This document shows, piece after piece, positions 9,501 to 18,148 of a DNA stretch of 64,000 nt. The stretch is taken from assembly GCA_964646615.1 (NCBI GenBank), contig CAZYEV010000095.1, positions 42,833-106,832 of the forward strand, in the 5' to 3' direction. Position 1 is the first letter of the stretch, and the number at the start of each line of letters is the position of its first letter. Under the pieces are notes generated by a model, which was not told the DNA's origin, made no database searches, and saw only the letters and a list, made by a program, of their open reading frames with translations. Made by a program: the position numbers and the translations under genes. The DNA comes from M3007 sp964646615 (GTDB lineage: Bacteria > Bacteroidota > Bacteroidia > Chitinophagales > Saprospiraceae).

Positions 9501-9684
9501 CGGGCAAAGTCGTGTTGAAGCCCTGCACGTACCAGGCCTCTGCCCAGCCGGTGCCGCCTTGCTGGCCATGCAGCGGTTGGCCACCGGTGTAGTTGAAATC
9601 ATCGGCCGCCAACAGCAGGCAAGTCTGACCAAAAGTGGCGGCATGAGTTAGGAAAAGCAGCGGGAGGAGTATCAAATAGCGCAT
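6556..9684 (-). CDS. T9SS-secreted PKD-containing, glycosidase-like surface protein
   Basis: This 1042-residue protein has a signal peptide (MRYLILLPLLFLTHAATFGQ) and a C-terminal T9SS type A sorting domain (LRVLPNPTTGVFSVQF to the end). After the signal comes a beta-sandwich region to about residue 270 (FNYTGGQPLHGQQGGTGWAE), like those binding carbohydrate. A PKD domain follows at about 278-365 (YLWDFGDGSPTATG), then a SprB-like Cys-containing repeat (about 375-455). From about 460 to 940 there is a region resembling putative cellulose-binding or GH-A-clan secreted proteins. It holds IYLEYSNEVWNWLFDQ, where the Asn-Glu could be an acid/base pair, and VNYEGGQHFVG, where Glu could be a nucleophile. 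Those catalytic roles are inference. A secreted or surface-anchored polysaccharide-active protein exported by SprA is the best reading. Confidence 0.8.
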   Translation of the reverse strand: MRYLILLPLLFLTHAATFGQTCLLLAADDFNYTGGQPLHGQQGGTGWAEAWYVQGFNTTLPGYQAANGSLAYGALRTHGGQAQGGREYLTAGRLLDTDPNGPFADYILPGSEAIGTRKGHTLWMSALLRKSQNNSQSVFAGIHSEALAWCNDCTQRRVEFGYFEGHSDVGGQRRWTLRIGNSYYPTNVPVTIGTTAFFVLKLTFLDQHTAVELFVNPPALGTAGPPTTPTIAQNTPDPFLFRSVHLYLGNSPNNGTADEIRLAKSYACAAPDNTVTLDLPPVAVITASPTDGSVPLTVNLSAAASYDPEGLPLASYLWDFGDGSPTATGVSQVHTYTALGQLPVRLTVRDAAGQQHTVTRLITVRRPDGTFPCQSSFALVRPATCSGTGGILRVNNGTAAYTLRNASGTVLTPVNVNEFHNLTAGAYTYEASSPEGCADRYTLHVPVDSTTCPGWQPATCRMAIGTNLSGFADWVPERPLRNRMKHVRPNIVAYNDACYCWSNGNENLIARTPDGYPTHIPQMANGVPNKVRYVVSTEGANLPPGPYVLLFDGQGTVTVSGNATAVSTTPGRLQFNVTGTDIVILNIEASQASNPVRNFRLLRLQDKFVNLEENPFYEVFLEKIAPFQALRFMDWGATNNNPVRHWHERTSLNYFTYGTPQGVPYEVMITLANQTKKDVWICVPHAADDEYIARMAELFRDRLDTSLTIYLEYSNEVWNWLFDQAHYNDQNRPANLNYGRAMAEKAGHVFRIWHQVFGPRKHRVKRVLGLQAGFNYLNEQILAQLPPSEWDYGSPTSYIGLDHSSEGKPVLHAGSTVDDILANARNHWAEFRPFVRQDYFNIQLYGKEVVNYEGGQHFVGNVFGIPYPYQQTMWDAQYSPGIYALYNDMLDTIRAWGSRLFGNFSLASPQESVYGSWGVLNDIDLQPPYLQTAPKYQALLDNLCADTITRAPVPTQPATAPLRVLPNPTTGVFSVQFALEQGGAVHLQVYDPSGRLLWEQARHLPGGEHQWPVVLTAVPSGLYRVMVWTGHNNVRSAYVQVR

Positions 9685-9870
9685 AAGGAAGGCGAGGTTT
9701 TTTAATGATATGAAGCGAAAGTACGACCAGCGAGCAAATCCCTCAATCGCACGGGCTTCCTTCTTCTCAACTTTGCGAATAGCACCCAGGCATTAAAAGC
9801 GAAAACTGGCGGTGGCTTTGAGCCAGAGGCCCTCAGCGACACTTGTGAGGGGGGAGATGGTTCGTCTGCT

Positions 9871-10683
9871 TTACGGATTTTTCCAGCTGCCCAGTTCCTC
9901 TGCGCGTTTCCAGGCCGCTGTGAGGCCGGCGTTAATGTGCTCGTACAGCTGCGTCTGTTCAAAAACGCGCAAGGCGGCTTCCGTTGTGCCTCCTCTGGAG
10001 GCCACTTTTCCAATCCACTGTTCGCAGCTGAGGTCGGCCTTGTTGTACAGGTCCACGGCGCCGGTGAAGGTCTGCGCCACGAGCAATTCGGCTTCGGAAG
10101 GCGAAAAGCCCATGCGTTGAGCGGCTTCTATCATGGCGTTCATGAAAAAATAGACGTAGGCCGGCCCGGAGCCGGAGATGGCCGTGGCCGCATCCAGCAG
10201 GGCTTCGCGCTCTACGTAGAGCGTTTTTCCGGTGGTGCTGAGCAGGTTCTGCACCATGACCAGCTCAATGCGCGTAACGTCTTCGGTGGCCGTGAAGGTC
10301 GTTACTCCGGCGCCAATTTGAGCCGGCAGGTTTGGCATGGCCCGCGCCACTTTGCGCACGCCTAAGGCCTCAGCCACTGTAGCCATGCGCACACCCGCCA
10401 TAATGCTCAGCCACACCTGATCGGGAGAGGTCAGGTGCCGGATTTGCCCAAACAGCTCCGGCGCATCCTGCGGCTTCACCGCCAGAATGGCCAGGTCTGC
10501 CGCCGGTACGCAGTGCTCGGGTACGGTCGTGAAACGCCCTTCGTACGTTGCCCCAAGGGTTGTGGCCCGCTCCGCCGTGCGGCACAGAATGGTTAAGTTT
10601 TCGGGCGTAACAATGTGGCTGCGCACAAAGCTCTGCGCATACGTCAGGCCCATGTTGCCGCCGCCGAGGATGAGAATTTTCAT
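9871..10683 (-). CDS. proC: Pyrroline-5-carboxylate reductase
   Basis: A 270-residue enzyme that reduces pyrroline-5-carboxylate to proline with NAD(P)H, the last step of proline synthesis. The N-terminal Rossmann motif is MKILILGGGNMGLTYAQSF. The later segments AVKPQDAPELFGQI, SIMAGVRMATVAEALG, RAMPNLPAQIGAG and AISGSGPAYVYFFMNAMIEA are family signatures. The start at 10683 puts the Rossmann strand at residue 2. The ORF extends 29 codons further upstream, but those residues fit nothing in the family. Immediately after the TAA stop the same frame stays open for 25 codons and ends WLKATASFRF, which looks like the tail of an outer-membrane barrel (see findings). Identification is secure. Confidence 0.95.
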   Translation of the reverse strand: MKILILGGGNMGLTYAQSFVRSHIVTPENLTILCRTAERATTLGATYEGRFTTVPEHCVPAADLAILAVKPQDAPELFGQIRHLTSPDQVWLSIMAGVRMATVAEALGVRKVARAMPNLPAQIGAGVTTFTATEDVTRIELVMVQNLLSTTGKTLYVEREALLDAATAISGSGPAYVYFFMNAMIEAAQRMGFSPSEAELLVAQTFTGAVDLYNKADLSCEQWIGKVASRGGTTEAALRVFEQTQLYEHINAGLTAAWKRAEELGSWKNP

Positions 10684-10922
10684 GAAGAAAGACGCCTTTT
10701 TTGTCGGTGTAAAAGCGCTGCAAAGAAAAAAGCCATCCCGTCTTTCGACGAAATGGCGCAACATAACCATGAAAACAATTAACCAATCAAATGCTAAGCT
10801 CTTTGCCGCCTTTTGGGCCTAAAAAATCGTGCCAAAATGCGGCGTTTTGTCTGGCAGGTGCTTAGCCTTGTTGTTTTGAGATGTTACTTCCTTTTTGAAA
10901 AGATGTCCTCTCGGTGCGTGCT

Positions 10923-11699
10923 TTACGGTGCGGTGCTGCGTTGTCCCTGTTGCGAGCGGTTGCGTTGCTGTTGCTGTTCGCCGCGCGCCGGGCGTTTGTT
11001 GGAGAAGTCGAAGCCAAAGGTGATGAAGAAGATGTTCGCCCGATAGTTTTTGTACGGTTGAAACTCCCCGCCCTGGCCATCGGTGGTGGTGAAGTCTGGG
11101 TTAAAGAAGTTATTGAAGAAATACTGTACCTTGACATTGAGCGACTTGCGGAAGTGGAAGCCGGCAAAGGCTGCCGTTGTGAATTGCGGGGTGCGTTCGC
11201 TAAACCATTCGTTAAACTTCGTCTTCTTGCGGCGATTGCCGTCGGGAAAGAATTTCTCCTTGTAATTGAGAGGGAGGCCGAATTCACCGCCGAAGTAGAA
11301 GAAGTGGCCGTTGCGCATGTTGCCTAATTTAATGCCCAACGGCAGGCCGAGCATGTAGATGCGGCGTTTGAACACATCGTCGCGGCTGGGGTCGTCGCGC
11401 GTGATGAGGCCGATGTTGCGAATGTTCCAGCCCAGGAAGACTCCGGCATTTTCGATGAAGTCCCAGTTGAAGTTGCTGCCGAAGTTGAACACAGGCGAAT
11501 AGCGCAGGATAGGGCGTATTTCGCGGCCATTCATTTCGACGGTGGCCAGCGATAGGATGCCACCGTCACCACCGGACGACAGATACGTGATGCGCCGTTG
11601 TTGAGAAGGCGGCTTGGTCTGAGGCTGAGCGTGCGCTACGGCACCAATCAGCAGGAGCAAAGCTCCCGAGCATGCGAGTGTTTTTAGTGGTTTCAGCAT
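10923..11699 (-). CDS. Outer membrane beta-barrel protein, unknown role
   Basis: A 258-residue protein with a signal peptide (MLKPLKTLACSGALLLLIGAVAHAQ) and a barrel-like body of alternating strands: RPILRYSPVFNFGSNFNW, VFLGWNIRNIGLI, LGLPLGIKLGN, FYFGGEFGLPLNYKEKF, FTTAAFAGFHFRKSLNVKVQ and NIFFITFGFDF. The final strand is followed by an Arg/Gln-rich tail (about residues 233-258), which would face the periplasm. It resembles small PorT-like or OmpA-type eight-stranded barrels but lacks motifs that would assign it. It lies alone between proC and the M16 peptidase gene, all on the minus strand with gaps of more than 200 bp. The function is unknown. Confidence 0.65.
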   Translation of the reverse strand: MLKPLKTLACSGALLLLIGAVAHAQPQTKPPSQQRRITYLSSGGDGGILSLATVEMNGREIRPILRYSPVFNFGSNFNWDFIENAGVFLGWNIRNIGLITRDDPSRDDVFKRRIYMLGLPLGIKLGNMRNGHFFYFGGEFGLPLNYKEKFFPDGNRRKKTKFNEWFSERTPQFTTAAFAGFHFRKSLNVKVQYFFNNFFNPDFTTTDGQGGEFQPYKNYRANIFFITFGFDFSNKRPARGEQQQQRNRSQQGQRSTAP

Positions 11700-12103
11700 G
11701 AGTGATAATCAGGTTGAGTGAATGAAAAAGTGTGATGCTCATTTTTCAGCGGATGCCTTACCCGACGCTTTTCTACGCTAATCCCTCGCCAGCAAAACCA
11801 TTCGCGCCTTTGTGGCTTCAAAAATCGTTTGCGGCCTCCATTCAGCACAATCGCTCGCATCTGTAGGTGTCTCAAAAGAGCGGAGTTATTGGCGTTAAAC
11901 ATGGCCGAGACCACTGTCTTAGGATAAGCCTTCTTTGCTGCCTCCGGCGTTTTCTCTTCTTTTATCGCTGAGGTCGCAGAGAAACGCTGAGCGAAATACC
12001 TCTGCGGTTCTCTGCGACCTCGGCGGTTTTTTTAAACTTTTTGCCTGATAACAGTCTCGTCTAAGGGCAATTTTTGGGTGCGCTTGCCCTGAGCCGTCGT
12101 TCT
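11700..12103. other. 404-bp intergenic region carrying one terminator-like repeat
   Basis: This lies between two minus-strand genes. The only structure I recognise is the long hairpin with T-run and tail at 11967-12068, listed separately as family 1, copy 1. The first 260 bp hold no defensible ORF. Confidence 0.5.
11967..12068 (+). repeat. Intergenic repeat family 1, copy 1 (terminator-like)
   Basis: A 17-bp stem (11967-11983 with 12008-12024, one mismatch) is followed by GG and a run of seven T (12027-12033). A tail TTGCCTGATAACAGTCTCGT (12041-12060) follows. The same T-run plus TTGCC...AGTAAGG-type tail recurs at 19065, 19231 and 23484, always in this orientation. Here the hairpin would terminate plus-strand transcripts, but both neighbours are on the minus strand. 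Confidence 0.65.
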
Positions 12104-14866
12104 TTAACGGTCGGCATTCTTCTCAAAATCGCCGGCTTTGACGATGGTCAGTTTGCTGTAATTCAGATACTTGCGAACGGTTTGGCTGACCTGTTCGGGG
12201 GTGAGTTTTTCGACCTTTTGCTCCAGTTCGGCGTCCCAGTTCAGGGTGCGGCCATAAGCCAGGTAGTTGTTGAGCGTTTGGGCCAGGGCGCCGTCGGAGG
12301 AGCGGTCCACACGGCGCGATTTGAGCCATCCGGTTCGGGCGGCCTCGATTTCGTCGGCAGTGAAGCCGTCGCGCACGACGCGCTCGATTTCTTCGCGGAA
12401 AGCCGTTTCTAAGCGCGCCAGGTTGGCGGGATTGTAAATCATGAAAGCGAAGAAACTGCCCGATTTGTCTAAGGCACTGGCGTTAAAGTTGGCGCTGACG
12501 CTGTAGCTGAGGCCGTCCTTTTGGCGGATGCGCGTGGCTAAGCGCGAGTTGAGGAAGCCGCCGCCGATGATTTGCCCACCCAGCACGAGGGCCGGATAGT
12601 CGGGGTCGTCGTTGCGCATAGGGAAGCCCAGCCCTGCAAAATAGGTGGCGTTGGGCTTATCGGGTGTGAGCACGGTTTCTGCCTTGACGGGCACCGGCTC
12701 GTAGTCCTGGGTGATGCGCACGTAGGGGGTGCGGCTTTTCCAGTCACTGAAGGTTTCGCGCAGGGCTTTTTCGATTTCTTTCTGGTCAAAATCTCCGACG
12801 ACGGCACAGGTAGCGTAGCTGGCGCCGTAGAAGCGGCGATAGAAGTCGCGCACCTGCTCCAGCGTAACGGCCTGTGCGGCGGCGATATCTTCTTCGATGG
12901 TGGTGGCGCGGCGCGGGTCGCCCACCGGGTATTCGGGTTTGGACAGGCGGTTGTAGGTATTGGCAGCCAGAGCCATTGGGTCGCTTTTTTGCGACTCTAA
13001 GCGGGTGATGTACTCCTTTTTCAATTTCTCGAACTCCTCGGCTGGAAACGACGGCTGGCGGAGCATTTCGCCGGCCAGGCGAATAGCATCGGCCACGTGT
13101 GCGCGGTCGGTTTCGATGCTGACGCGCGCGGAGGCGGCGCCGCCGCTGATGGAGATGCGCGCTTTGAGGCGGTCTTGCTCGGCCTTCAGCTCGGCCAGCG
13201 AGCGTTTTTGCGTGCCTCGGTTGAGCATGGCGGCGGTCATGCTGCCCACGGTAACCAGGCCATTGAGGCTTTTGAGGTCGCCCATGTACACGGTCATGAC
13301 CACGTTGACGCTTTCACCGCGGGTCTTTTTGGGCAGCAGGGCGTATTTCATGCCGTTGGGCAATTGGCCGCGTGTGGTGCGCCGCTCGATGTTGTCGGGG
13401 CTGGGGTCGAAGTCTTCGCCCTGGGCGATGGCCGTGCGGCCCTTGTAGTCCTTGAGCATTTCCGCTACATCGGGAGCCGGCGGTATCTCGACGCGGTCGG
13501 GGTTCTTGTCCGGGATGAAAAAGCCCAGCGTGCGGTTGGCTTCCTTAAAATAATAGGTGGCTACACGGGCTACGTCTTCGGGCGTTACCTTCTCAATACG
13601 GTCGCGGTAGAGGAAGGCCAGTCGCCAATCGCCCGTGCCGATGTAGTTGCTCAGGCTGATGCCGATGCGGTCGGATTGGCGGAAGGCCAGTTCCCAGTTT
13701 TTGAGCAGGCGCGTTTTAGCCTGTTCCACTTCGTCGCGCGTGGGCGGAGTGGTTTTCAGCTTTTCTAATTCGGCCAGCAGGATGCTTTTTACTTCGTCGA
13801 GCGACTGGTCTGAAGCCACCTCTGCGGTGAAGCCCGTAACGCCACCTTCGGCATATCCGCTGGCAGAGCCGAAGACGGAGACGGCTTTTTTGGTCTCCAC
13901 CAAGGCCTTATACAGGCGGCCCGTCGGGTCGTCGGTGAGCAGGTCGGCCAACACCACTAAAGCGGCATAGTCGGGATGCGAGCCTGCTGGCGTGCGGAAG
14001 GCCGCAGCAAACAGCTGCACGTCGCCCACGCGGCGCACTACGACCTGACGTTCACCGTCCTGTACAGGTTCTCGCGTGTAGGTGGGGATAATCGTGCGCT
14101 CGGGCTTGGGAATGGGGCCGAAGTATTGGTGTACCAGATCCAGCGTGCGCTGCTCATCAATCTTGCCGGCAATGATGAGCACGGCGTTGTCGGGCTGGTA
14201 ATAGTGCCGATAAAAGGCCTGCAGGCGCTCAATGGGCGCGCCCTCGATGTCGGACTTTTCGCCAATGGTGGATTTGCCGTAGTTGTGCCACTGGAACATG
14301 GCCGCCATCATGCGCTTATTGAGCACACCGTAAGGGTTGTTTTCGCCCATTTCGTACTCGTTGCGCACGACGGAGAACTCGCTCTCCAGGTCCTTGCGGG
14401 CGATGAAGGAGTTAACCATGCGGTCGCTTTCTAAGTCGAGTGCCCAGCGCAGGTTGTCTTCGGTGGCCTCGAAGGTCTCGAAATAGTTCGTGCGGTCGAA
14501 CCACGTCGTGCCGTTGGGCCGGGCGCCGCGTTCGGTCAGCTCCTGCGGGATGTTGGGGTGGCGCGGCGTGCCTTTGAAGACTAAATGCTCCAGCAGGTGT
14601 GCCATGCCCGTCTCGCCGTAGTTTTCATGGCGCGAGCCGACTTTGTACGTGATGTTTACCGTGATGGTGGGTTTCGACGGGTCGGGAAACAACAGCACGC
14701 GCAAGCCATTGGGCAGGCTGTACTCGGTAATGCCTTCTACCGAGGTGATTTTTTGCATGCCCGGCGGAAGCCGGAGTTCCTTCTGTTGCGCCATTAAGGC
14801 AGTGGAGAAGGCCCACGATAACAGGCCAAAAAGCAAAGCAAAGCGAATTTGAGCCAGATACCTCAT
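12104..14866 (-). CDS. M16 family zinc metallopeptidase (pitrilysin/insulinase type, tandem halves)
   Basis: A 920-residue secreted peptidase. The ATG at 14866 opens a signal peptide (MRYLAQIRFALLFGLLSWAF), and the longer reading to 15031 adds 55 residues without function. The inverted zinc motif HxxEH is seen as H90-L-L-E93-H94 in GMAHLLEHLVFKGT. The third ligand is expected in the segment with VVRNEYEMGENN. The second half, from about residue 510 (RGQLPNGMKYALLPKKTRG), is a homologous but non-catalytic M16 repeat, giving the usual clamshell of four alpha/beta domains. Such proteins degrade peptides in the periplasm or at the surface. There is a 240-bp gap to the divergent acyltransferase gene. 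The family assignment is secure; the substrate is not known. Confidence 0.93.
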   Translation of the reverse strand: MRYLAQIRFALLFGLLSWAFSTALMAQQKELRLPPGMQKITSVEGITEYSLPNGLRVLLFPDPSKPTITVNITYKVGSRHENYGETGMAHLLEHLVFKGTPRHPNIPQELTERGARPNGTTWFDRTNYFETFEATEDNLRWALDLESDRMVNSFIARKDLESEFSVVRNEYEMGENNPYGVLNKRMMAAMFQWHNYGKSTIGEKSDIEGAPIERLQAFYRHYYQPDNAVLIIAGKIDEQRTLDLVHQYFGPIPKPERTIIPTYTREPVQDGERQVVVRRVGDVQLFAAAFRTPAGSHPDYAALVVLADLLTDDPTGRLYKALVETKKAVSVFGSASGYAEGGVTGFTAEVASDQSLDEVKSILLAELEKLKTTPPTRDEVEQAKTRLLKNWELAFRQSDRIGISLSNYIGTGDWRLAFLYRDRIEKVTPEDVARVATYYFKEANRTLGFFIPDKNPDRVEIPPAPDVAEMLKDYKGRTAIAQGEDFDPSPDNIERRTTRGQLPNGMKYALLPKKTRGESVNVVMTVYMGDLKSLNGLVTVGSMTAAMLNRGTQKRSLAELKAEQDRLKARISISGGAASARVSIETDRAHVADAIRLAGEMLRQPSFPAEEFEKLKKEYITRLESQKSDPMALAANTYNRLSKPEYPVGDPRRATTIEEDIAAAQAVTLEQVRDFYRRFYGASYATCAVVGDFDQKEIEKALRETFSDWKSRTPYVRITQDYEPVPVKAETVLTPDKPNATYFAGLGFPMRNDDPDYPALVLGGQIIGGGFLNSRLATRIRQKDGLSYSVSANFNASALDKSGSFFAFMIYNPANLARLETAFREEIERVVRDGFTADEIEAARTGWLKSRRVDRSSDGALAQTLNNYLAYGRTLNWDAELEQKVEKLTPEQVSQTVRKYLNYSKLTIVKAGDFEKNADR

Positions 14867-15105
14867 AATTGCAGTGATTGGATGAAAGGACAGGATGCGG
14901 AAAACCGCTTTCGCGGTAAGGTTACGACGCTTCCGCCATTTCATCCGCCTATTCGGACGACAATAGACTATTTTCAGGGCGGGAGGTTGCATTTTTTCGA
15001 CCAGTAGGCATCCTATTTGCATGGGCGCCACCCGAAACAGAAGGCTTCAGGCCAGGCATCAGGCAAGGGGTTTGCCTGCTGGCAGCCACTACACGCATCA
15101 TTCAC

Positions 15106-16233
15106 ATGTCTCGAGCTGAACAACCCATTTTCTTTCCGGGTCTCAACGGCATCCGCGCCATTGCTGCCCTGGCAGTGGTGGCGCTGCACATCACCGTTTA
15201 TCTCGACCGCTTTGGGCTAAACCCATACCTCATCGGTCAAATGCCCAACGGCAACCCGAAAGGCATTGACCTGGCCGTTTTTGGCGTAACCATCTTTTTC
15301 GCCCTGAGCGGCTTTCTCATCACCTACCTGCTGTTGGCCGAACAGGCCATTCAGCCCATCAGCATTAAAAATTTCTACATCCGCCGCATCTTGCGCATCT
15401 GGCCGCTGTATTACAGTTACCTCATTGTTGCCCTTGTGGTCAGCCGCATCGGCCAGGTGCCGCACGAGTCTATCAGCGACCTGTTTTACTTCTTCTTTGC
15501 GCCCAATGTGCCCAAGTCGTTTCAGCTGCGCAGCGACCTGCTGGGCCACTACTGGTCGCTGGGTGTGGAGGAGCAGTTCTATCTGTTCTGGCCGGTGTTC
15601 GTCAAGGCGTTTCATCGCCGCCTGTTTTCGGCTACGGCGGTACTGTTGGCGGCATTCATGGCGCTTAAAGTCGTGGGCTTTTATGTCTTTACCGGCTCTG
15701 TCTTTCACACGGCCGTGGATGTCAACCGCTTCAGCTGCATGATGATTGGCGCCATGGGGGCGTACCTGTATTTTCATCAGCAGCAATGGTTCATTCGTCT
15801 GGCGACGCATTGGAGCGTGCAGGTGCTGGGCTGGTTGGTGGTGGCGCTGGCGGCGGTCAACCGTTTTCACCTGGCTAATATCATTAACCACGAGGTGATG
15901 GCCTGCCTGAGCACGGCGCTTATCATCGGTCAGGCGCAGGGCAAAGGTTTGCTCAACTTAGACACGCCAGTGATGGACTATCTGGGTAAAATCTCCTATG
16001 GCATCTACGTCATTCACCCTTTAGTCATCTTTTCGCTTGGTTGGGTGTTTAATAGCTGGCTATCGGCCAGCAATGCGCTCCACTACGTGTTCGTGTATGC
16101 CCTATGCACCGGAGGCACTCTGCTGGTGGCGCACCTGTCGTACCAGTACTGGGAAAAGCCGTTCCTGCGCCTCAAAGGGCGTTACGCGCGGGTGAAAAGC
16201 GCGGCGTCGCGGGAGGAGGTCTTGCAGCATTGA
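15106..16233 (+). CDS. Acyltransferase 3 family membrane protein (OafA/YrhL type)
   Basis: A 375-residue integral membrane acyltransferase with about ten hydrophobic segments. The N-terminal signature is FFPGLNGIRAIAALAVVALHI, with the conserved His of the family (H29) in the first helix. Further features are YIRRILRIWPLYYSYLIVAL, with the characteristic RRxxRIxPxY motif, and GHYWSLGVEEQFYLFWPV, a strong family signature. Members transfer acetyl or other acyl groups to cell-surface sugars such as O-antigen. The gene is followed, six bases after its stop, by a perfect 14-bp inverted repeat, and then by a T9SS cargo gene on the same strand. The acceptor sugar cannot be told from sequence. Confidence 0.93.
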   Translation: MSRAEQPIFFPGLNGIRAIAALAVVALHITVYLDRFGLNPYLIGQMPNGNPKGIDLAVFGVTIFFALSGFLITYLLLAEQAIQPISIKNFYIRRILRIWPLYYSYLIVALVVSRIGQVPHESISDLFYFFFAPNVPKSFQLRSDLLGHYWSLGVEEQFYLFWPVFVKAFHRRLFSATAVLLAAFMALKVVGFYVFTGSVFHTAVDVNRFSCMMIGAMGAYLYFHQQQWFIRLATHWSVQVLGWLVVALAAVNRFHLANIINHEVMACLSTALIIGQAQGKGLLNLDTPVMDYLGKISYGIYVIHPLVIFSLGWVFNSWLSASNALHYVFVYALCTGGTLLVAHLSYQYWEKPFLRLKGRYARVKSAASREEVLQH

Positions 16234-16239
16234 TTATTT

Positions 16240-16271
16240 GAGGTGACACCTCCCAAAGGAGGTGTCACCTC
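16240..16271. repeat. Perfect 14-bp inverted repeat (family 2 dyad)
   Basis: GAGGTGACACCTCC and GGAGGTGTCACCTC pair perfectly around a CAAA loop, between the acyltransferase stop and the next start. There is no T-run. The sequence is a close relative of the GAGGCGACA...TGTCGCCTC core of the other family 2 elements. Confidence 0.7.
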
Positions 16272-16288
16272 TGGAAAGACAGAGTTAC

Positions 16289-18148
16289 ATGAAATTCAAG
16301 CGCTTATACGAATGGCTGCTCCTCTTTTCTTTGCCCTGCTGTGGTTGGGGCAATAGCCCTCTGGCTTTGTGCGATACGGCGGATGCCGGTGTTTCCATAC
16401 GCGCCCTCGTCCGCACGGAAAGCCGGGGAGACAGCTGCCCGGAGTACATTGTACTGCAGCTGACCGCCCATTCGGCCAGGCCTCGGGAAATAGCGCATCT
16501 GCGCGTGGCCCTGCGCTGGCAGCAGGACGGTACCCTGCATCCGCTCATGACGGACAGTACAGGGCGCGCTTTAGGCACCTTTCAATTAGGAGAAGTGGGA
16601 AATCGCACCCGCTTGGTGTGGGAAAGTACGCAGCCTTTTTCTCTGTCGCCGGCGGACACCGCCCTGCTGCTTCAGCTACGCTGGGAAACGCCTGCGCAGG
16701 GGTGCCTGACTTTTGAAGCGTGGGAAGAGGCACGCTTGACGTGTGCCGATGCCGGTGGTACCTGCCTGCTGGACACTCGCGTGCTAACTGAAACGGCCTG
16801 CATTCAGCAGCGATTGCTGGAAATATCGGCCTACTACGCCGCAGACGGTTCGCCACTGACGCATTGGGAGTACTACCTGACGCCTTGCGAGCATCGCAAC
16901 CCTCCGAACTGCGAACGACGCGGCCACAGCGGCGAATACTCAACCCTCCGCGTGTGCGCCTGCCCGCTGCCGGGTGAGGAGCAGGGCGTGCGCCTGAGCA
17001 AGCAGGATGCCCTCTTGCGCGGCATCAGTACTGCCGATGTCATCGCCATCATATGGCATATTCTGGGCGTCAGGCCCATAGACGACGGCTTGCGCCTGCT
17101 GGCCGCCGACATGGACAACAGCGGTACGGTAACGATGGCCGATGCGTTCATGCTGTACAAAGCACTGCTGGGCCACCCTCAGCGGGAATGGTCAGAGCCC
17201 TGGCGCTTCTGGCCTCAATCGCTGGCGGAAGCGGCACGCACCACGCCCAGCGCCTGGGACGTGCTCCAGCCCGACGTGTGGACGCCCTGTGGTGAACCTG
17301 CCTCAGAGAAATTGAACCGCAATGCCGGAATCAGCCGCTTTCGCCTGCCTTTCACCTCCGATACCGCTAACCGGCTGGCGTTTATCGGTTTAAAAATAGG
17401 CGATGTCAATGCCGATTTGCTGTCGAAGCCCCCAGATGGCCCGCCCGTTACCTGGGGCACCTATGCCCGCACGGGCAACGCGGGCGACCGCGTCGAAATA
17501 CCCGTATTTGCCACAGAAAGCCAGACATTAGCCGGCTGGCAAATGACCCTGTACTACGACACGACGCTCCTGCACCCTTCTGAAATGCGCTGGATGTCCA
17601 TCCGCCGCGACAACGGCGACCATTGCGACTGGCATAGCCCTACTCCGGGCGAAATACGCTTGCTGTGCTTCAGCGGCAACCAGCCTCACTCGCTCCAGAC
17701 AGGGCAGCCCATCTTTTTTATAGCCGGCCAATGGAAACGCAGCGTGCGGCAGCCCATCGTGCCCGTTCAAATCCGCCTGAATGGCGACCTCCCCTCCGAG
17801 GCTTACGACACGCTGCTGATGCCGCGCCCCTGCCGCATAGTAACTTCCAACCAGTCGCTGCTGTACCCAGACCCTGACCCCCAGCACGCGGTAGAATGTC
17901 GCCTGGCAGTAGAGCCTAACCCCAACCGCGGGGCGTTCCGCCTCCACATCGAGGCCAGCGCTCCCGTCCGAGGCTACTTGCGCCTGTACGATGCTTACCA
18001 TCGGAGCCTTTACGAAACCGAAATGCGCCTGCCTGCTGGCCTTACCGTGATACCCTCCGCACGCTTCGGCCCGCTGCCGCCCGGTCGCTATCGCGTCAGT
18101 CTGGCGACGCCGGAGGCGCATTATTCGCTGTCGTTTGTGCGGCAATGA
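16289..18148 (+). CDS. T9SS-secreted protein with dockerin-like and cohesin-like modules
   Basis: A 619-residue secreted protein. The ATG at 16289 gives a leader with a hydrophobic core (WLLLFSLPCCGWG). The N-terminal ~190 residues form an all-beta module (VALRWQQDGTLHPLMT). A dockerin-like segment spans about residues 245-300: ISTADVIAIIWHILGVRP, then LLAADMDNSGTVTMADAF with a calcium-loop pattern D-x-D-x-S. Another Ca-loop-like GDVNAD follows at about 372. From about 385 to 520 there is a cohesin-like beta-sandwich (NAGDRVEIPVFATESQTLAG, then MTLYYDTTLLH). The C-terminus is a T9SS type A sorting domain (VEPNPNRGAFRLHIEA). The same plan appears in the protein at 62563-64000. No enzymatic domain is visible, so a structural or adhesive surface role is likely. 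Confidence 0.78.
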   Translation: MKFKRLYEWLLLFSLPCCGWGNSPLALCDTADAGVSIRALVRTESRGDSCPEYIVLQLTAHSARPREIAHLRVALRWQQDGTLHPLMTDSTGRALGTFQLGEVGNRTRLVWESTQPFSLSPADTALLLQLRWETPAQGCLTFEAWEEARLTCADAGGTCLLDTRVLTETACIQQRLLEISAYYAADGSPLTHWEYYLTPCEHRNPPNCERRGHSGEYSTLRVCACPLPGEEQGVRLSKQDALLRGISTADVIAIIWHILGVRPIDDGLRLLAADMDNSGTVTMADAFMLYKALLGHPQREWSEPWRFWPQSLAEAARTTPSAWDVLQPDVWTPCGEPASEKLNRNAGISRFRLPFTSDTANRLAFIGLKIGDVNADLLSKPPDGPPVTWGTYARTGNAGDRVEIPVFATESQTLAGWQMTLYYDTTLLHPSEMRWMSIRRDNGDHCDWHSPTPGEIRLLCFSGNQPHSLQTGQPIFFIAGQWKRSVRQPIVPVQIRLNGDLPSEAYDTLLMPRPCRIVTSNQSLLYPDPDPQHAVECRLAVEPNPNRGAFRLHIEASAPVRGYLRLYDAYHRSLYETEMRLPAGLTVIPSARFGPLPPGRYRVSLATPEAHYSLSFVRQ

